From CAVQJU01 sp963755195 (GTDB taxonomy: Bacteria; Acidobacteriota; Vicinamibacteria; Vicinamibacterales; CAVVIG01): a stretch of 64,000 nucleotides of DNA. Every line of letters starts with the position of its first letter. Position 1 is the stretch's first letter. The translations under genes and the position numbers were made by a program. Below the pieces are notes generated by a model. It ran no database searches. It was not told the DNA's origin and was given only the letters and a program-made list of their open reading frames with translations. Where the stretch lies: positions 124,001 to 188,000 of the forward strand of contig CAVWIZ010000002.1 of NCBI GenBank assembly GCA_963755195.1, given 5' to 3'. This document shows positions 54,660-64,000 of this stretch, piece after piece.

Positions 54660-56948
54660 GCGTCCGGCCTCGCCGATCAGATCGACGACCGCCTGCAGCA
54701 GCGTTTCGTCGTGAAAACTGCCCTTGGTCAGGTAGTACGCCGCGCCGGCCTCGAGTCCGCGCTGGCGGTCTTCGTCGCGGTCCTTGTAGGACACGATCAT
54801 CACCGGCAGCGACTTCAGGTTCGGCGTCCTTGTTGATCAGCGCCGACCAGCTCGATGCCGTCCATGCGCGGCATGTCGATGTCGGTGACGACGAGATCGA
54901 AGTGGCCCGGTGCGCGACCGCGTTCCAGCCGTCCATGCCGTCCACGGCGACCTCGACGTCGTAGCCGCGATTGCCGAGGAGCTTGCGCTCGAGCTCGCGC
55001 ACGGTCAGCGAGTCGTCCACGACCAGCACGCGCTTGCGCTTCTTCTCGCTGCGGCCGGCCGCGCCGTGCAGGCACCGTGCTCAGGCGCCCGCCGGACACG
55101 AGCTTGTCCATCGAGCGAATCATGTCTTCCACATCCACGATCAGCACCGGCGAGCCGTCCTCCATGAGCGCGCCGGCGGCGATGTCCTTGATCTTGCCGA
55201 GCTGCGCGTCGAGCGGCTGCACGACCAGTTCGCGCTCGCCGAGAAAGCGGTCGACGACGAGGCCGTAGGCGTGGCTGTGGTCGCCGAGCACGATCACCGG
55301 CAGTTCGTCGCCGACCAGCGGCTGGGTTCGCGCGTCGCCAGACACCTGATGCGCGGCGACGAGGCCGATCTGCCGCGCCGTCGAACTCGAAATGCTGGCG
55401 GCCTTCGAGCAGCTCGATCCTGCTCCTTCGGCAGCTTGAGCGTGCGGACGATGTAGGCGAGCGGAAACGCGTACGGCTCGCCGCGCGATCTCCACGAGCA
55501 GCGTGCGGACGACCGAGAGCGTCACCGGCAGCTGCAGCTGGAAGCGCGTGCCTTGCCCGCGCTGGGACGAGACGCGAACCGTGCCGCGCACCTGCTTGAC
55601 CATGTCCTGCACGACGTCGAGGCCGACGCCGCGGCCGGACATCGTCGGTGACGGTGTCCTTCATCGAGAAGCCCGGCAGGAACAGGAACTCGAGCAGCTC
55701 GGCCTCGCTCAAGCGCGCGCGCGGCCTCACGCGATCGATGAGGTTCCGCGCGACGACGGCTTCGCCGCAGCTTCGTCCAGATCGACGCCGCTGCCGTCGT
55801 CGGAGACGATGACCTGCAGCGCGCCGGCGCTGTGACGGGCTTCGAGCCGCACGACGCCCTCCGGCGGCTTGCCGGCCGCGCGCGCGCTCGTCCGGCGACT
55901 CGATGCCGTGATCGACGGCGTTGCGCAGCAGATGGCCGAGCGGCGCGTCGAGCTTGGCCAGAATGTCGCGGTCCACCTGCGTCGTCGCCGCCGACGATCT
56001 CCAGCCTCACCTGCTTGCCGAGCGAGCGGGCGAGGTCGCGCACCATGCGCGGAAATGCCTGCACGCCGTCGGCGAACGGCCGCATGCGGCACGCCAGCGC
56101 CTCGTCGTAGAGCCGATGCGCGAGGTTGATGCGAGCGGCGGTCGAACATCTCGAGCTCGACGAGCCGCTGCGCCAGGAACTGCTCGCACTCGACGACGCT
56201 GACGCTGCGCGTCGGCGAGCGCGGCCTGCGCCGGCTCGTCCGACGCCCGTTCCGCCGCGGCGTCGCTGCACGGCGTCGAGCGTCTTGGCTCGAGATCGTG
56301 CTGCAGCCGCTTGAGCCGCAGCAGCGATTCGGCGAACGGCTTGACCCAGCGCGATTCGACGAGCGACTCGCCCGCCAGGCTCAGCAGGCGATTCAGGTTC
56401 TCCGCCGTGACGCGCAGCACCCGGTCCGAGGCGCGCCCGCGCGAGGCGCCGTCGGTCCGGCTCGCCGTCGGCGGACCGGCGGTGCCGCAGCGGCCGGCGG
56501 GTCCGACGTCGGCCTGCGGCCGCGGCCGGACGATCGTCCGCGAGGATACCCGCGAGCGCCGCCAGGCAGTCGTCGACTTCGGGCTTCTTCTCGTCCGTCC
56601 CACTGGCCGATCTCCGCCTCCGGCGTGTGTGGCGATGCGCGCCAGCAGGTCCGTCGCCGCCGAGCAGCAGGTCGATGTGCGCCTGCCGCAGCGTCAGCGC
56701 GGCCCTGCTGCGCGGCGACGAAGCAGTCTTCCATCGCATGGGCCACGCGCACGCCGACGGCGAGGCCGACGATGCGCGCCGCGCCCTTGAGCGAATGCGC
56801 GGCGCGCATGCACGCTTCGAGCTGATCGGCCGGCGGCGGCGTCGCGCTCGAGCGCCAGCAGGCCCGAGGTCAGCACCTGCGCCTGCGTTTCGGCCTCCAC
56901 GCGGAACAGGTCGAGCATCGAGAACTGGCTCGAGATCCGGTCGCTCAT
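54656..56948 (-). CDS. cheA: CheA kinase with fused receiver (WspE-like)
   Basis: ATG 56948 gives MSDRISSQFSMLDLFRVEAETQAQVLTSGLLALERD. The phosphotransfer domain has MRAAHSLKGAARIVGLAVGVRVAHAMEDCFV with the phospho-His. A long linker, then VLRVTAENLNRLLSLAGESLVESRWVKPFAESLLRLKRLQHDLE (dimerisation). The kinase domain includes LARSLGKQVRLEI and APLGHLLRNAVDHGIESPDER (N box), SGRGVGLDVVQDMVKQVRGTVRVSSQRGQGTRFQLQLPVTLSV, and a CheW-like part. The C-terminal receiver starts MLVVDDSLTVRELERKLLGNRGYDVEVAVDGMDGW. Many frame breaks. The arrangement equals WspE. Confidence 0.85.
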
Positions 56949-57654
56949 GCGAGGCTCCGCTTCAGCGTGTAGAACAGCGAGCTGGTCGTCGAGCATGCCG
57001 ACCGAGTGCCCGCGCCACGCCAGCAGCGCCGTCGAGTAGGTCGACCGTGGCCTTGGCGACCGTCGTCGGGCAGCGTCCTTCAACTCCCGCGGATGGAAGC
57101 GGTGAATGCCGTGCACTTCATCGACGGGACAGACCACGCGAACGCCGTCGCGGCGGAGCACCAGCAGGCGCTGGTAGCGCCGTGCCGCTGACGCTCGTGG
57201 CTGGCCGCCGGACGGTCTCAGCGCCGACAGATCTGACCGAGCGACACACAGACCAGCAGTTCGCCGCGTACGCTCGCCAGGCCGAGCACGACGCCGTTCG
57301 GCCGGTGCGGCAGCGAATGAATGGGCAGGAGATTCGCGACTTCGATGACCGACGGCGGTCGGCAGCGCGAGCCACTCCGACGCCGACGCGAAAGATGACG
57401 ACCGACCGCGTCTCAGCGTCCTCGGCGGGCGTCGGCTGGGCGAAGTGACGCGTCCAGTCGGCGAGGTAGCCGGCCGGCGCCTCGCCGTCGAGCAGCGCCG
57501 CGGCGCCGGCGGAGTACACCGGACAGTTGCGGCAGTGCACGTACTGCTTCAGCTCCGGGCACGATCCGTCGCCGCGCACGCCGATGCTGGTTCCAGCAAT
57601 CGTTGACGATCGCGCGGTCGAGGCGCCTGCGCGGCGTCGCGGACGTTCACTCAT
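56945..57654 (-). CDS. cheW: CheW adaptor with N-terminal Cys-rich motif (WspD-like)
   Basis: ATG 57654 gives MSERPRRRAGASTARSSTIAGTSIGVRGDGSCPELKQYVHCRNCPVYSAGAAALLDGEAPAGYLADWTRHFAQP. The CPEL..HCRNCP stretch is typical of WspD-type CheW proteins. The CheW fold follows across frames: RSVVIFRVGVEWLAL, VLGLASVRGELLVCVSL and later RRVVCPVDEVHGIHRFHP. It ends LFYTLKRSLA at TGA 56945-56947 overlapping the cheA start. Breaks near 57360 and 57060. It couples receptor to kinase. Confidence 0.8.
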
Positions 57655-58950
57655 GTCAGGCCTTGCCGTTTCTGTTCCAGCCGGCGCGCGCGGTTTCGCA
57701 ACACCTGCGCGCCCGCCGCGTCGCCCTGCTTCTCCAGCAGCAGGGCGAGGTGGATCTGCGTGTCGTAGTGATCGGGATCGAGATAGAGCGCCTTGCGGTA
57801 GTAGTCGACGGCCTCGGCGTGATTCGCCGGTCGGCGTCGCGCACCAGGCCCAGGAGATGAAACGCCGTCCGCCGACGGGCCGTGGCTGCCGCAGATGCGC
57901 TTCGCAGCAGGTCGCCGCTTCGACGAAGTGTCCCTGATCGGCGAGCCGGGCGGCCTCGTCGAGGTCCGCCGACGGCCTCGGCCGTCGGCCGGGACGGCAG
58001 GCGCGCGCGGCGCGGCATGGCCGTCGCCGGATCGACGGCGGCGCACGGGCGAAGCACGGACCGACCTGCGCGGCAGCGACCGGCGGCGCGATCGAGCGCC
58101 GCGTTGACGGGCGCGTCAGCGTGCTGACCGGCGCGGCCGCGACCGGCCGCCGCTTGCGAAACGCGAAGGCCAGCGGCAGCCTCGTCGAGACGAAGCCGTG
58201 ACTCGCAGGCAGCGCCGGTTTCGGACGGGGCGACGAACAACACGCCCTTCGCGGTGCAGCAGCCGCTTCAGCACGGCGACGGCGCGGTCCTGCGTCGGCG
58301 CGGTCGAAGTAGATCAGCACGTTGCGGCAGAAGATGACGTCGTAGATCGCCGCGCCTGGCGAGGAAGTCGGCGGCGAACAGGTTGCCCTGCTGAAAGCGC
58401 ACCTGCCGGCGGACGGTCTCGCTCAGACGATAGCCCGTCCGGCGTCGCGTCGAAATGGCGGTCGCGGAATGCCAGCTCGTCGCCGCGAAAGGAATTCTTT
58501 CCGTACACGCGCGCGCTCGGCCTGCGCCAGCGCCGCGGCGCTGATGTCCACGGCGTCGATGCGAAAGCGGTCCGCGGGCACGCCGGCGTCGAGCAGCGCC
58601 ATCGCCATCGAATACGGCTCCTCGCCGGTCGAGCACGGCAGGCTCAGCAGGCGACAGCACCCCGTCTGCGGTGCGCTCGGCAGCCATTCCTCGCGAGCGA
58701 GGCGGGCCAGCGCCGCGAACGCCTCGCGGTCGCGGAAGAACCAGGTCTCCGGGACGACGACCGCTTCAATCAGCGCCTGCAGCTCGGCTCGCGAACCGCG
58801 GACCCGCTCCCAGTAGGCGTGCCGGATCCGGCGAGGTCGCAGGCCGACAGCCGCGCCTGCACGGCGCGCTCGATCGCCGCCGAGCCGATCGAGGCGGCGT
58901 CCAGCCCCATCGACTGCCTTCAGCAGCTGTTCGAAGTCGGCGAGCGCCAT
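57651..58950 (-). CDS. cheR: CheR methyltransferase with TPR tail (WspC-like)
   Basis: ATG 58950 gives MALADFEQLLKAV. The CheR-like region has IRHAYWERVRGSRAELQALIEAVVVPETWFFRDREAFAALARLAREEWLPSAPQTGCCRLLSLPCSTGEEPYSMAMALLDAGVPADRFRIDAVDISAAALAQAERA, including the S-x-P-C-S-T-G-E-E SAM site. VYGKNSFRGDEL and NVLIYFDRADA follow. The C-terminal TPRs are LADQGHFVEAATCCEAHLRQ and AEAVDYYRKALYLDPDHYDTQIHLALLLEKQGDAAGAQVLRNRARRLEQKRQGLT. Breaks near 58850, 58460, 58350 and 58000. Overlaps the next gene by ATGA (57651-57654). Confidence 0.85.
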
Positions 58951-59419
58951 CAGGCTGTCCGTCGAGCTGCGTGAACAGCACGTCGCGGAACGACGGCCGG
59001 CAGCAGCGTTCGCACGTCGATCCATTGCAGCAGGCCGCGCGCGTCGGTGGCCACCGGCCCGAGATACGGCGCGCCGTCGTTGGTGACGCCGGAGGCGACG
59101 AAGTCCGACTGGCTCGCGCCGGACGGTCTGCGGTCGCCTTCTCGGCGATCAGCCCGAGCAAGCGCGTGTCCGCCGCCGTGCGTCGGGATAGTGCACGAGG
59201 ACGATGCGCGTGCTCAGGCGACGCTGCGGCCGGCCGGCCCAGCGTCAGCTGGCTCAAGTCGATCGACCGGCACCGGCGCGCCGCGGTAGTTGAAGACGCC
59301 GGCCACGCCGGCGGCGCCTGCGGAATCTGCTTGACGCCGACGAGCGGCAGGACTTCGGCGACCTGGCGGACGTCCAGCGCGTAGCGGTCGCTGCCGAGTT
59401 CGAAGAGGAGAAACAGCAT
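58950..59419 (-). CDS. cheW: CheW adaptor (WspB-like)
   Basis: ATG 59419 gives MLFLLFELGSDRYALDVRQVAEVLPLVGVKQIPQAPPA, the start of a CheW fold. After a break near 59300 come FNYRGAPVPV and DLSQLTLGRPAAAS, then LLGLIAEKATADRPARA. TGA at 58950-58952 overlaps the cheR start (TGATG). In WspB position of the array. The second break near 59190 shifts the third strand region. Confidence 0.8.
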
Positions 59420-59425
59420 GGTCGG

Positions 59426-61553
59426 TCACGCCGCCTGCAAGCGTGAAGCGCGAGACGCCGCTGCGCAGGCCGCTCGCGACCTGGTTCAGCTCGTCGATCG
59501 CCTGGCCCGACTGGCGCAGCGACTCGACCGTCTGCTGCGCCGCCTCGCTCAGCTGCGTGAGCGCCTGGGTGATCTGCTCGGCGCCGGTCGCCTGCGCCTG
59601 CATGCCTTCGTTGACCGACTCGACGCGCGGCGCCAGCGCCTGCACCTGCTGAATGATCTGCGACAGCTGCCCGCCGACCTGCTGGACCTCCTGCATGCCG
59701 CGGCGGACTTCCTCGGAGAACTTGTCCATGCCCATCACGCCGGCGCGACACGGCCGACTGGATTTCCTTGACCATCTGCTCGATGTCGTAGGTCGCCACC
59801 GCCGTCTGGTCGGCCAGGCGGCGGATTTCGGTCGCGACGACGGCAAAGCCGCGCCCGTATTCGCCGGCCTTCTCGGCTTCGATGGCGGCGTTGAGCGACA
59901 GCAGGTTGGTCTGGTCGGCGACCTTGGTGATGGTCGTGACGACCTGGTTGATGTTGCCGGCCTTCTCGTTGAGCACGGCCAGCTTGGCGTTGATCGAGCC
60001 GGCGGCGTCCATGACCTGGCGCATGGTCTCTTCCATGCGCGTCAGGCCGGCCTGCCCGCTGCCGGCCAGCGTCGGCCGACTGCTCGGCGACCGTCGACGA
60101 CTTCGTTCATGGTCCTGACCAGCTCCTTGGAGGTGGCGGAAATCTCCCGCGAGGTGGCGCCGATCTCGGTGGTGGTGGCGGCGATCTCGCTGGCGGTCGC
60201 CTGCTGCTCCTTGGCGGTGGCGGCGATCTCGGTGACCGACGTGTTGACCTGGATGCCGGAGTGCTGCACCTGGCCCACCAGCGCGGACAATCGCTTCGAC
60301 CATGTTGGCGAGCGCGTGGCCCAGGACGTCGCGCTCGGATCGCGGCGTGACGGCGACGGCGAGGTCGCCGGCGGCGATCCGCTCGGCCACGCCGACCGTC
60401 TCCTTCAGGGCGCCCGACCATCCGGTCGAAGGCCCGCGCCAGGACGCCGATCTCGTCCTTGCGCGAGTCGGACGCGGTCTGCCCCGTCAGGTCGCCGATG
60501 GCGATCCGGTTGGCCATGTCCACCACGCGTCCGAGGGTGACCGTGATGTCGCGCATCATGAAGAAGCCGATGATGGATACCACCAGAAGGCCGAGGGCGG
60601 CCCATGCCAGCGCCGTCAGTATTTCGCGCTGAAATTTCGCGACCCGCTTGTTCAGCAGCCCGTTCAACGACACGGTGAGCCGGCCGCTCATGTCAAAGAC
60701 CGAATCAACGCTCCGGGCGACTGTCGCGTAGTAGTCCGACGCATTGACGTCGAGCTTGCGGCTGGCGGCCAGTTTTGCGATGTAGCCGGCCGCATCCCGG
60801 ACCTGCCCGGCGCCGGTCCGCGTGTACGGATCGATCGCAGGCGCGAGCGTTTCGTTGGCCTTCAAGGCTTTGACCAGCGACTCGTCCACTTGTTTCTGCA
60901 TGAATTCGACGAGGAGCGACAAATGGTTCAGCCGGTCGAATTGTTCCGACGTGCCGCGCTTGCCCGATGCGAGGGCGCTGCCGAGACCGCGTGCCTGGGC
61001 CAGCGACTCGCTCAAGTCGGGCACATCGGAAATGATGACGTTCATGAGGTAGTAGCTGTCGAGGTCGGGATCCAGAATGAGGTTGGACTGATCGCCCACG
61101 TGCCGGATCAGCGCGATGGTGTTTTCGATCGCTTTCGTGTGCTGCTCGAAGCTTCTGATCGGCCGGCTGGTCTCGAGTCTTCGCCAGAAGGTCACGGCTG
61201 GCGGCGCTCAACGCGGCCCATCTCGTGCCGATGTGCAATAGAGTGTTCAGCCGCTGGTCGGCCTCGTCGACCTTCTTGATGTCGCTTTCGATGTCGGCGC
61301 TCTTGCCGTCCAGACGCTCCTTGAACGAGGCGTCGCCGCTCAACCAGGCACTGGACATGTCCCGGTGCTGCTGCAGGTCCTGCAGCAGCGTCGACAACGG
61401 GCTGTAGTACTCCAGTCCGCGAAGTTCCTGCCGGGCGAAGTCGGCGCCGAGGGTGTCGATCGACGACACCATCGTGTAGGTCACCACGGCGAAGGGGAGC
61501 ATGAACACGGCCCCCATCAAGGCCAGTTTTTGCCAGACTTTCAGGTTCTTCAT
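59426..61553 (-). CDS. Methyl-accepting chemotaxis protein (WspA-like)
   Basis: ATG 61553 gives MKNLKVWQKLALMGAVFMLPFAVVTYTMVSSIDTL (first helix). The periplasmic ligand domain is rich in helices (LQDLQQHRDMSSAWLSGDASFKERL, DPDLDSYYLMNVIISDVPDLSESLAQARGLGSALASGK). The second helix is ILTALAWAALGLLVVSIIGFFMM, followed by HAMP (RDITVTLGRVVDMANRIAIGDLT). The signalling hairpin includes VVTTITKVADQTNLLSLNAAIEAEKAGEYGRGFAVVATEIRRLADQTAVAT, and EIAATAKEQQATASEIAATTTEIGATSREISATSKEL is a methylation-helix stretch. Breaks near 61200, 60410, 60290, 60075 and 59740. It ends with TGA 59426-59428. An ATGA overlap joins it to the upstream regulator. Confidence 0.87.
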
Positions 61554-61985
61554 CGCGCAGACTCCAAGCCCACCGCATGACGCCGGATGCAGGCGACGAG
61601 CGCGTCCTTGGGCGGGAGCTTGACGCAGGTAGTCATTTGCCCCTTCGCTCCTGGCTCGTGCACGGCTGTCCGCGTCGTCGTTTCCGGACAGCACGATCAC
61701 GGGCGTGTTGGCGGTTTGTGCATTCGCTCGAAATAGCCGGACCAGCGCGAGTCCGTCGATATCCGGCAGGATCAGGTCCTGAAGAATGATCGTGGGGTTG
61801 ATGTGGTTCGCCAGCGCGACGGCGTCAACCCCGCTGTAACAGCAGTGGAGGGCGATATCGGTCTCGGTGGCGAGCAAGCGACCGAGGACGTCGCCGACGA
61901 ACTTGTGATCATCGACGAGCAGCACCGTGATGGTTCCGCGCGCCGCCGCAATCGTGAGCAGTGTTTGAGCGCCCTGGTTAGCCAT
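61550..61985 (-). CDS. Single-domain response regulator at head of Wsp-like operon
   Basis: ATG 61985 gives MANQGAQTLLTIAAARGTITVLLVDDHKFVGDVLGRLLATETDIALHCCYSGVDAVALANHINPTIILQDLILPDIDGLALVRLFRANAQTANTPVIVLSGNDDADSRARARSEGANDYL. VDD, the D in LQDLILP and later K are the receiver landmarks. After an extra base near 61620 the protein ends KLPPKDALVACIRRHAVGLESAR at TGA 61550-61552, overlapping the MCP start. No output domain is attached. In place of WspR, it may take phosphate from the CheA homologue. Confidence 0.8.
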
Positions 61986-62196
61986 GCTTCTCCTGCCGCT
62001 CGATGACGAACCCTGAGTGGCAGTGCTGGTCAGTGCGAGATCAGGACCGTTTGTCGGCCGTTGACGGCAGGAGGCACTAACTGCCCATGACTGATTGACT
62101 TACGGAATTGACCGCCAGCGGTGTGTGCAATTCGGAACGTCATTCCCTGTGGTGTTCTTGCCAGAGTATGGGGATGGTCACCATAGCGGATGCGCC
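61986..62196. promoter_or_regulatory. Divergent promoter region between the Wsp-like operon and NtrC-type gene
   Basis: A 211-base divergent spacer that must hold promoters for both directions. No clear sigma-54 (GG-N10-GC) box in both directions was found by eye, and no strong repeat. The region around 62080-62120 is AT-richer than its surroundings. Confidence 0.4.
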
Positions 62197-63597
62197 ATGA
62201 GCGGCAAGCTCCTCGTCATCGACGACGACCCGCACAACTGCCGGCTGGTCGAGGCCGTCTTCACACGGCAGGGATTCGAAGTGCAGGCAGCCGGCGACGG
62301 CCAGGCAGGTCTCACGATGGCCGAGACCCATCGCCCGGACGTGGTGTTGCTCGATCTGCGGATGCCGGGTCTCGACGGCTTCGAAGTGCTCGAGCAGCTC
62401 AGGTCCAGCCTGCCCGCCACGCCCGTCGTGATCCTCACCGGGTCGCAGAACATCAAGGACGCGGTTCGCGCGACGCAGTTGGGCGCCTTCAATTACCTGA
62501 CCAAGCCGGTGAATGCCGACGAGCTCGTGGTCGTGGTGCGGCGCGCGCTTGAAACGCGCGCCCTTCGGCTCGAGGTCCAGGAACTGCGCCAGCACGTCGG
62601 CAAGAGCGCGAGCGGCACGCTCGAGCTGCAGATGGGCCCGAGCGAGCAGGTCAAACACGTGATCGAGCAGGTCGCCATCGTCGCGGCCTCGAATTTCACG
62701 GTGCTCGTGCAGGGTGAAACCGGCACGGGCAAAGAGCTCGTGGCGCAGGCGATTCACCAACTGAGCGATCGCCGCCGCAGGCCGTTCGTCGCGCTCGATT
62801 GCGGGGCTATTCCCGACGCGCTGCTCGAATCGGAGTTGTTCGGACATGAAAAGGGCGCGTTTACGGGCGCCGAGCGCCGCACGGAAGGACGTTTTCGAGT
62901 GGCCGAGGGCGGCACGTGCTTCCTCGACGAGGTCGGCAACCTCCCGATGAACCTGCAGGCCAAGCTGCTTCGCGTGCTGGAGTCGGGGCAGGTGCAGCCG
63001 GTGGGCGCCGACCGGACGCGGCCGATGGACGTCCGCTTTGTCTCGGCGACGAACCTCGATTTGCAGGAGCGCGTCAGCCAGGGGCTCTTCAGGGCCGACC
63101 TCTATTTCCGGCTGGCGCAATACGCGATTCGGCTGCCACCGCTTCGAGAACGCGTCGACGACATCGCGTACCTGACCGAGCGTTTTCTGGAGGAGGCAAG
63201 GATCGAACTGCGGCGCCCGATTCAGGCGGTCGCACCTGACGCCGTTGACCTGCTTCGGCAACAGATCTGGCCGGGGAACGTGCGCGAGCTCCGCAACGTC
63301 GTTCGCCAGGTGGTCCTGCAGGCGAAAGGGCTCGTCATTCGGGCGGACGCCGTTCAACGGGTGTTGGGCGAGGCGGAACGCGCGGTCCCCGTGGCGGAGG
63401 CTCGGGTGACGGGGAGCTCGCTGCGTGAAGTGGCGGTGCACGCGGCCGGCGTGGCCGAGCACGACGCGATCTGCGAAACGCTTCGAGCCACCGCGGGCAA
63501 CAAGAGCCAGGCGGCGAAGGTGCTCAGGACCAACTACAAGACGCTTCATCTCAAGATGAAGCAGTTGGGGATCCGCGCGCACGACTTCACGCCGTAG
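62197..63597 (+). CDS. Sigma-54-dependent response regulator (NtrC family)
   Basis: ATG 62197 gives MSGKLLVIDDDPHNCRLVEAVFTRQGFEVQAAGDGQAGLTMAETHRPDVVLLDLRMPGLDGFEVLEQLR, a receiver with D in LLDLRMP. The AAA+ domain has the Walker A GETGTGKELVAQAIH, GAFTGA in HEKGAFTGAERRTEGRFRVAEGGTCFLDEV, and the second AAA+ region with the arginine finger near LFRADLYFRLAQYAIRLPPLRER. The C-terminus contains a Fis-type helix-turn-helix (ICETLRATAGNKSQAAKVLRTNYKTLHLKMKQLG). All frames are intact at about 466 residues. It activates sigma-54 promoters after phosphorylation. Confidence 0.92.
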   Translation: MSGKLLVIDDDPHNCRLVEAVFTRQGFEVQAAGDGQAGLTMAETHRPDVVLLDLRMPGLDGFEVLEQLRSSLPATPVVILTGSQNIKDAVRATQLGAFNYLTKPVNADELVVVVRRALETRALRLEVQELRQHVGKSASGTLELQMGPSEQVKHVIEQVAIVAASNFTVLVQGETGTGKELVAQAIHQLSDRRRRPFVALDCGAIPDALLESELFGHEKGAFTGAERRTEGRFRVAEGGTCFLDEVGNLPMNLQAKLLRVLESGQVQPVGADRTRPMDVRFVSATNLDLQERVSQGLFRADLYFRLAQYAIRLPPLRERVDDIAYLTERFLEEARIELRRPIQAVAPDAVDLLRQQIWPGNVRELRNVVRQVVLQAKGLVIRADAVQRVLGEAERAVPVAEARVTGSSLREVAVHAAGVAEHDAICETLRATAGNKSQAAKVLRTNYKTLHLKMKQLGIRAHDFTP

Positions 63598-63727
63598 CCC
63601 CGCCTTCGCCCGAGCTTCGGCGGGCACGCTAGATTCGTCCTGTTCAAAGCAGCACAGGAGTTTGTCCCCGGTGCTGACACTATGAGTGTTCCGCTCGACT
63701 CAGGCGAACGCGAATCCCGAGGTGACC

Positions 63728-64000
63728 ATGCCGATCGTGTTGGTCGTCGACGATGAAAGTCAGATTCGGGACCTGCTGGTGCGGTGGATCGGCGCCGAGG
63801 GACACCAGGTGCGGGAAGCGGCCACGGCTGCCGCCGCCCTGGAAGACATGCAGACCACGCCTGCAGACATCGTCTGGTGCGATGTGCGGATGACCGGGAA
63901 CACCGGAGTGTGGCTGACGGACCAGCTTCGAACGCGGTTTCCCGAAACGGCGATCATCCTCGCCACGAGCGACAGGACCGTCCCGCCGCACATCAGCCTG
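63728..64000 (+). CDS. Receiver-domain protein, cut by window end
   Basis: ATG 63728 gives MPIVLVVDDESQIRDLLVRWIGAEGHQVREAATAAAALEDMQTTPADIVWCDVRMTGNTGVWLTDQLRTRFPETAIILATSDRTVPPHISL. It has the acidic pair VVDD, a phospho-Asp at WCDVRM and the usual receiver hydrophobic pattern; the Lys region and any output domain lie beyond the window. It follows the NtrC-type gene by 130 bases. A weak inverted repeat CCCGCC/GGCGGG at 63599-63624 may be the NtrC-type gene's terminator. Confidence 0.75.
   Translation, partial: MPIVLVVDDESQIRDLLVRWIGAEGHQVREAATAAAALEDMQTTPADIVWCDVRMTGNTGVWLTDQLRTRFPETAIILATSDRTVPPHISL

Noticed and set aside
46149..61985. A prophage, integron or insertion sequence in the signalling block
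   Set aside because: No transposase, integrase or terminal inverted repeats were found; the genes are ordinary operon-like.

Overview
The window is high-GC bacterial DNA. I infer an acidobacterium, most likely of the Vicinamibacteria type. The reasons are the many exported PQQ and beta-propeller enzymes, a VWFA-type protein, a PadR gene overlapping a membrane-protein gene, DUF6152, repeated 'PDLSGVW' secreted paralogues, and a tetrahydromethanopterin (H4MPT) C1 module beside selenium genes. This is context, not a phylogenetic test. Nearly half of the genes are interrupted by single or double base indels, but homology continues in another frame. I read these as unpolished long-read assembly errors and give full extents with the breaks noted.

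Layout. 1-2 kb: end of selB, then selD with an in-frame UGA (selenocysteine) at its catalytic position and a SECIS-like hairpin. 2-6.2 kb (minus): H4MPT-linked C1 genes fae, mtdB, a DUF1464 protein, an overlooked 40-codon Cys-rich ORF and an ATP-grasp protein whose coding sequence contains eleven heptamer repeats. 6.2-13.2 kb: PadR and membrane protein with a palindromic operator, arylamine N-acetyltransferase, double VOC lipoprotein, VWA protein and two beta-propeller dehydrogenase-like proteins. 13.2-19.7 kb: exported MsrA, octaheme cytochrome, STAS protein, heptad-repeat coiled coil, a PEP-mutase/GNAT fusion and a serine beta-lactamase-fold hydrolase.

19.7-26.1 kb (plus): an aromatic 4,5-cleavage operon, namely a DUF6282 hydrolase, LigC, LigJ, LigK, a fused beta-alpha extradiol dioxygenase and an AAHS-type MFS transporter. 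26-36 kb: three 'PDLSGVW' paralogues, DUF6152, a diheme cytochrome, gluconolactonase-like protein, alpha/beta hydrolase, MBL-fold lactonase-like protein and NHL protein, separated by short tandem repeats. 36-42.2 kb: fosmidomycin-resistance MFS, carboxylesterase, PQQ alcohol dehydrogenase with the Asp+2 lanthanide signature and PQQ sugar dehydrogenase. 42.2-45.9 kb: an overlapping set of glycine-rich protein, K+ channel with two NAD-binding domains and a nidogen-like lipoprotein.

46.1-62 kb (minus) is one signalling block. A single-REC regulator and MCP-CheW-CheR(TPR)-CheW-CheA(REC)-CheB follow exactly the wspABCDEF order, but no GGDEF gene is seen. After it come a PAS kinase-receiver, a YfiR homologue, a CHASE8-like/HAMP hybrid kinase, a response regulator with a Cys-rich ICSYCK tail and a TonB-dependent receptor. 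This looks like a surface or envelope sensing system in which the usual diguanylate cyclase outputs are replaced by phosphorelay kinases. 62-64 kb (plus): a sigma-54 activator of the NtrC type and a truncated receiver protein.
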